In this document: positions 34,306 through 37,691 of the stretch, piece after piece
Layout: the number at the start of each line of letters is the position of its first letter
Position numbering within the stretch: position 1 is the stretch's first letter
Source of the DNA: Pelotomaculum sp. UBA3103
GTDB lineage: Bacteria; Bacillota; Desulfotomaculia; Desulfotomaculales; Pelotomaculaceae
DNA: 37,691 nt
Assembly: GCA_002365855.1 (NCBI GenBank)
Contig: DFAP01000050.1
Location: 1 to 37,691 of the forward strand
Reading direction: 5' to 3'
The notes under the pieces: model-generated
What the model was told of the DNA's origin: nothing
Databases searched by the model: none
Seen by the model: the letters and a program-made list of their open reading frames with translations, nothing else
Made by a program: the position numbers and the translations under genes

Positions 34306-34866
34306 TTAAAATTTCTGCTTTCTTTTATCTTTACCAAAAAACCCCTCCCATGGTTCCCTTCCCCACCGATCAAGACGGCGTGATTCCCATTCCACATCCT
34401 CCCTGATAAGCGGATTTCTGAGAAGTTCCTCCCACGCCAGCCTTGCCCTGGTCAGAAAACGGCGGTCCAAAAGCCTAATATCACCGGCTTTTACCAGTGG
34501 ACAAAGCAATGCTGCCGCTTTGTCCAGGCGCAGTTCAAGATCCCCCCCGGGTTTGAGGTAGGGTGATACGGGAAAGACACGGCAAGCAAACGGTCTTTTT
34601 TCCCTGGGGCAGGTTCCAAAGCAGCGGACAAAATAAAATGTGCCGCTCCAGACCGGGCAGAACTCGTATTCCTCCGTTGAATGTTCCTCCCAGACCAGCC
34701 ATTCCTCATTCCCGTTAAACATCACTTCTTCACCGGGCAGCAGGTACATGCCTACGTTTTTCTCCCACTCAGCACAGCAAAGCGAACCGCAAAGCAGACC
34801 ACAGTCAACTGTCAACGGGGTGACATTATCAAGAAGCTTATAGACCCTGTCCCAGTCTACCAGAAT
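34306..34866 (-). CDS. Cys-cluster protein, YkgJ-type, with probable ATT start
   Basis: Metal-binding Cys protein related to the YkgJ/UPF0153 family of zinc/iron-chelating proteins. The clusters are CGLLCGSLCC near the N terminus and CPVW...CFGTCP...FACRVFPVSPYL in the middle. The frame stays open upstream of the first TTG (34815) through WDRVYKLLDNVTPLTVDCG, which reads as real protein. No ATG, GTG or TTG with a ribosome site precedes it, but AGGGAG (34874-34879) lies exactly seven bases before ATT 34866, giving about 186 residues. An ATT start is rare, so a lost start or a frameshift is an alternative. Function unknown. Confidence 0.7.
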   Translation of the reverse strand: MLVDWDRVYKLLDNVTPLTVDCGLLCGSLCCAEWEKNVGMYLLPGEEVMFNGNEEWLVWEEHSTEEYEFCPVWSGTFYFVRCFGTCPREKRPFACRVFPVSPYLKPGGDLELRLDKAAALLCPLVKAGDIRLLDRRFLTRARLAWEELLRNPLIREDVEWESRRLDRWGREPWEGFFGKDKRKQKF

Positions 34867-34976
34867 GTTCTCACTCCCTGGCCCTACTTTAAAAAAGAGG
34901 CTCGATTACTTCAACTATTTATTAAAAAACAACCTGTGTGAAGATATAGCATAAAAAGGCTCAATTCAGTCTATCT

Positions 34977-36119
34977 TTATCTTATGTTTTTAGGTTTTTC
35001 AGCAATTGTAACCGTGATTGTGTTTAACTGTCGCTGGCGGATGACCACAATTTTAGCGTTTTCCCCAATCCGTGAATCTCTTATCAGCGAAACCAGCTCG
35101 TCCGCGTCGCCTACCTTTTTGCCGTTAAACTCCACGATAACATCCCACTCTCTAAAGCCGGCCCTTTCAGCCGGACTACCCGCCGCTACGCCTGCCACAA
35201 GAGCCCCCTCGGATTTGTCCAGCCCGAGGTAGCGAGTCAATTCTCCGTCCATGCTGCGAACATGCACGCCTATCCACGGGCGTATGCTGCTTGTGCTGCT
35301 CTTTAGATCCTCCATTACCTGCTGAACCGTGCTTGTGGGAATAGCGAAGCCGATTCCCTGTGCCTGCGCGTTTATGGCCGTATTTATGCCTACAACTTCT
35401 CCCATGAGATTCAGAAGTGGACCGCCGCTGTTGCCAGGGTTGATCGAAGCATCTGTCTGCAGCAGGTTCTCATATTGACGGTCCTGAACACTGATAGGAC
35501 GTCCTTTTGCACTAATAACTCCTGTTGTTACCGTATGGTCCAAACCATACGGGTTGCCAATGGCAATCACCCAGTTACCCACCCTGATCTGGTCTGAGCT
35601 GCCCAGGGGGAGATACGGAAGGTCCTTTCCCGCATCTATTTTTAACAGCGCCAGGTCAAGATCATAGTCAGCGCCTATAACAGTTGCTTTTATTTCTTGA
35701 TCAAAACCGAATACCATTACATATATCTCGTTTGCCCCATCTATGACGTGTTCATTAGTCAAAATATACCCATCAACTGAAATAATAAATCCTGAACCTA
35801 TACCTACTTCCTGCTTAGGAACTGAAGGCAAGCCGAAAAACTGTCGAAATAATGGATCGCTTAACTGGGGGGCACTTGAGTTCCCGGGACTTACACTGGT
35901 TGATATTTGTACCACAGCCGGGCTGGACCGGCTTACTACGTCGGCTATCGCATCTGGTCCAACTCCGGGAAGAAGGTCCGAGCCCGCCGGACCAGATCCA
36001 TCGATTCCCTGTCTGCCCTGCAGGTTGTTTTTCCATGCGCTGCAACCCGCGCTAAGCGCTACCACGCACATAAAAACCAAAACTATAGCCATCAATAATG
36101 ACCTTGATATTCTACTCAT
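34977..36119 (-). CDS. htrA: HtrA/DegP-type serine protease with one PDZ domain, possible lipoprotein
   Basis: Envelope quality-control protease. The S1C catalytic triad is H124 (TNEHVID), D155 (DLALLK) and S231 (GNSGGPL), followed by one PDZ domain at about 285-375. The N terminus has a hydrophobic segment 7-25 ending ALSAGC, with Cys26 as a possible lipid-attachment site; a plain signal anchor is the alternative. The longest frame starts at 36152, but GGAGG lies eight bases before ATG 36119, so 36119 is preferred (380 residues). It is divergent from the UspA gene 268 bases away; no clear operator was seen between them. Confidence 0.93.
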   Translation of the reverse strand: MSRISRSLLMAIVLVFMCVVALSAGCSAWKNNLQGRQGIDGSGPAGSDLLPGVGPDAIADVVSRSSPAVVQISTSVSPGNSSAPQLSDPLFRQFFGLPSVPKQEVGIGSGFIISVDGYILTNEHVIDGANEIYVMVFGFDQEIKATVIGADYDLDLALLKIDAGKDLPYLPLGSSDQIRVGNWVIAIGNPYGLDHTVTTGVISAKGRPISVQDRQYENLLQTDASINPGNSGGPLLNLMGEVVGINTAINAQAQGIGFAIPTSTVQQVMEDLKSSTSSIRPWIGVHVRSMDGELTRYLGLDKSEGALVAGVAAGSPAERAGFREWDVIVEFNGKKVGDADELVSLIRDSRIGENAKIVVIRQRQLNTITVTIAEKPKNIR

Positions 36120-36356
36120 ACTACTTCCCTCCGTGCTTATCATATCGTACAATCAGGACTATGATTAAAACCTAATCAGGATACATCAACCTGATACGTT
36201 TTATTAAATATCAATTACCTGCCTTCCTGCAGCTTCAAGAAAAAAAACAGACGTCTTATTTAGATACCACAGGCTGTGTCTCTTTAGACTTCATCTTTAA
36301 AGAAGTAGTATAAGTGTATTGCAGAGCAGGATTTTCATGTGTCCTTCAAGAAAGTA

Positions 36357-36362
36357 TATAAT
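36357..36362 (+). promoter_or_regulatory. Candidate -10 box for the UspA gene
   Basis: TATAAT at 36357-36362, 25 bases before the coding start. The -35 region at 17-base spacing reads TTCATG, a poor match. The 36120-36387 gap has no ORF and holds only this and a small ATCAGG/CCTGAT inverted pair (36175-36195). Confidence 0.45.
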
Positions 36363-36387
36363 AGCTTAGTTAAAAGGGGTGTGGTGT

Positions 36388-36798
36388 ATGTACAAAAAAA
36401 TACTGGTCGCCATAGACGGTTCCGAACAATCTTCCCTTGCCGCGCTTCGTGGAGCTGAACTGGCGCTTAAGCTAGGGGCGACAGTCACTCTTTTTCACGT
36501 TGTCCCCGTACTGCCGGTAGACCGCTTCCGCAGTATCGTTGTCGACGAGGTAAAGGTTCACGGTAAGGAACTCCTAAAGCAGGCCGCCCAGGACATAGCC
36601 GGCTTCAATGTCCCTACGGACACTGAAATGGTGCCCGGCCACCCGTCTGATGCTATAGTTCTTAAGGCACGTCTGGACGGGTATGACCTGATTATATTGG
36701 GAAGCAGGGGTCTGGGGGGAGTAAAAGGATATCTTTTGGGCAGCGTCAGCAGTGCTGTAGCCAGATATGCACCATGCTCAGTTTTAGTCATACGCTAA
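36388..36798 (+). CDS. UspA-family universal stress protein
   Basis: A 136-residue single UspA domain. The N-terminal MYKKILVAIDGSEQS is typical, and the ATP-binding loop GSRGLGGVKGYLLGSVS matches G-x2-G-x9-G-(S/T), the nucleotide-binding subgroup. Such proteins respond to starvation and oxidative stress. An in-frame GTG at 36379 exists, but ATG 36388 lies eight bases after AAGGGG and gives the usual start, so it is chosen. Confidence 0.93.
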   Translation: MYKKILVAIDGSEQSSLAALRGAELALKLGATVTLFHVVPVLPVDRFRSIVVDEVKVHGKELLKQAAQDIAGFNVPTDTEMVPGHPSDAIVLKARLDGYDLIILGSRGLGGVKGYLLGSVSSAVARYAPCSVLVIR

Positions 36799-36922
36799 AG
36801 AGATTGATAACACTCTCATTCAAAAGGAGCGTCCCCTTAACAACCGCAAAAATATACACATGTATTAAATATGACAGGTTTGTGCTTTCATAACCGGCCC
36901 GGCACTTTAAGGAGGTCATACG

Positions 36923-37285
36923 TTGATCCGCGTAGATCTGGCCAAGGAGCTTGCAAAGTACCTTCAATGGGAGCCCAAGGTAGGTGACCTGACCATTGTT
37001 TATGGTGAATTGGGAGAAGAAATAATTGAGCCTATCATCCTCAGGCACGAGAAGGAGAAAAAAATTGTACTGTCACTGCGTGAGGTTGGCGACTTGGTCT
37101 GGCTCCCTCGGCTGAGCATGATGCTTTATGAATTAAAGATAAGATCTTTAAAAGGGTTCTCACTTAATTATGATAAGGATTCCAATACATGGTTGTATAA
37201 AGACGAGAAAATCGAAATTTGTGAAGAAAACCCGGAAGACGCAGTAGCTTTGGCCCTGCTGAATTTACTTGAAAAAAAAGCATAG
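36923..37285 (+). CDS. Unrecognised 120-residue protein
   Basis: TTG 36923 follows AAGGAGG by eight bases, which makes translation convincing. The product is soluble and acidic, starting MIRVDLAKELAKYLQW, with YGELGEEIIEP, a run REVGDLVWLPRL and an acidic end ENPEDAVALALLNLLEKKA. No Cys-based metal site, signal or helix-turn-helix was recognised. It stands alone between the UspA gene and a terminator. Function unknown. Confidence 0.65.
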   Translation: MIRVDLAKELAKYLQWEPKVGDLTIVYGELGEEIIEPIILRHEKEKKIVLSLREVGDLVWLPRLSMMLYELKIRSLKGFSLNYDKDSNTWLYKDEKIEICEENPEDAVALALLNLLEKKA

Positions 37286-37303
37286 ATTAAATTTATTTAA
37301 TTT

Positions 37304-37328
37304 ACCCGCCGCAGAGGCGGGTTCCTTT
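37304..37328 (+). terminator. Rho-independent terminator
   Basis: ACCCGCC (37304-37310) pairs perfectly with GGCGGGT (37316-37322) around a 5-base loop, followed by TCCTTT. It lies 18 bases after the stop of the unknown gene at 36923. Confidence 0.75.
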
Positions 37329-37388
37329 CAACGCCGGAAGCGAAGTGCCGCTCTATCTTATCAGCAAGTTCACCGCTACCAAGAATTA

Positions 37389-37417
37389 TTGACATAAGGA
37401 AGCGGAAATGCTAGAAT
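37389..37417 (+). promoter_or_regulatory. Near-consensus promoter of the tRNA-Leu gene
   Basis: TTGACA (37389-37394), a 17-base spacer and TAGAAT (37412-37417) preceded by TGC, an extended -10. It is the best vegetative promoter in the window and starts about 30 bases before the tRNA. Confidence 0.85.
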
Positions 37418-37446
37418 AACTTTGCTCTACATTTAAAACAGCAAAT

Positions 37447-37535
37447 GCCCGAGTGGCGGAACTGGCAGACGCACAGGACTTAAAATCCTGCGGGGTTCGC
37501 ACCCCGTGTGAGTTCAATTCTCACCTCGGGCACCA
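37447..37535 (+). tRNA. tRNA-Leu (anticodon UAA)
   Basis: Acceptor GCCCGAG pairs with CTCGGGC (37525-37531), discriminator A, and CCA is encoded. The anticodon stem CAGGA/TCCTG encloses the loop CTTAAAA with anticodon TAA. The long variable arm (GGGG...CCCC) is class II, as expected for leucine. The T arm has TTCAATTC. The 89-base length is normal. Confidence 0.96.
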
Positions 37536-37555
37536 TAGTATTTACAAGGGCTGCG

Positions 37556-37584
37556 GGGGTGGATTTTATTTCCACCCCTTCCCT
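37556..37584 (+). terminator. Terminator after tRNA-Leu
   Basis: GGGGTGGA (37556-37563) pairs perfectly with TCCACCCC (37571-37578) around a 7-base loop, followed by TTCCCTTTT, a moderate tail. Confidence 0.65.
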
Positions 37585-37593
37585 TTTAGGAAC

Positions 37594-37637
37594 GAGTCCT
37601 GTGTGTCTGAGAGACCTGTCGGAAACACACAGGACTC
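37594..37637. repeat. 13-bp perfect inverted repeat with 18-base loop
   Basis: GAGTCCTGTGTGT at 37594-37606 and its exact complement at 37625-37637, separated by CTGAGAGACCTGTCGGAA. It follows the tRNA terminator and has no clear T tail. It could be a leader structure of a gene beyond the window or part of a mobile element. Confidence 0.7.
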
Positions 37638-37691
37638 AAGCCCCTTTGCTACTTTGTTACGAAAAAATTCTAAGTAGGGCTTGCTGAATAG

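Noticed and set aside
37453..37677. ORF of 74 codons beginning MAELADAQDLKS
   Set aside because: It overlaps the tRNA-Leu gene; this is the well-known false ORF produced by reading through tRNA-Leu.
1..37691. CRISPR arrays, rRNA genes, prophage or integrase genes
   Set aside because: No regularly spaced repeats, rRNA-like sequence or recombinase motifs were seen.

Overview
The window reads as a piece of a low-to-mid GC, endospore-forming, strictly anaerobic Firmicute, most like the Peptococcaceae/Desulfotomaculaceae (Pelotomaculum/Desulfotomaculum type). Reasons: a long minus-strand division and cell-wall (dcw) cluster with a SpoVD-type PASTA transpeptidase, a FtsW/SpoVE flippase-like protein and a meso-DAP type MurE; frequent GTG and TTG starts behind strong GGAGG ribosome sites; FeoAB iron uptake and a flavodiiron protein. 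The taxonomic placement is inference from gene content, not from a marker search.

Layout. (1) 1-472, plus strand: two tandem tiny Gly-rich one-helix proteins ending in a terminator. (2) 492-16462, minus strand: mraZ-rsmH-ftsL-spoVD-murE-murF-mraY-murD-ftsW/spoVE-murG-murC-murB-murA. It opens with a triple 10-bp-phased MraZ operator and closes with a terminator right after murA. It covers septal regulation, all cytoplasmic Mur steps from UDP-GlcNAc to lipid II, and a septal/spore transpeptidase; ftsQ/divIB, ftsA and ftsZ are not here. (3) 16525-22749, minus strand: an orphan membrane peptide, a PHP phosphatase, a MetE/UroD-like protein, a conserved unknown, and a 937-residue fusion of a GH57 branching enzyme with a GT4 glucosyltransferase. 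(4) 22773-28161, minus strand: an iron and oxygen block with fur, a frameshifted flavodiiron protein, a D,D-carboxypeptidase (dacF) and feoA-feoB under a good Fur box. (5) 28248-34248, plus strand: a 45-residue orphan peptide, a 440-bp AT-rich stretch, an MFS exporter, a NodB deacetylase with a YkoP-like tail, and a GlcD/GlcF-type FAD and Fe-S oxidoreductase pair. (6) 34306-36119, minus strand: a Cys-cluster (YkgJ-type) protein with an apparently non-canonical start, and HtrA. (7) 36357-37691, plus strand: a UspA protein, an unknown protein, tRNA-Leu(UAA) with a near-consensus promoter, a terminator, and inverted repeats at the window edge, the last bases resembling an IS end.

No single new system stands out beyond doubt. 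The best candidates for follow-up are the twin Gly-rich membrane peptides, the GH57-GT4 fusion (a one-chain version of the mycobacterial Rv3031/Rv3032 pair), the mraZ operator, the frameshifted flavodiiron gene and the 45-residue orphan. Start sites were chosen by ribosome-site spacing, and several differ from the longest open frame.
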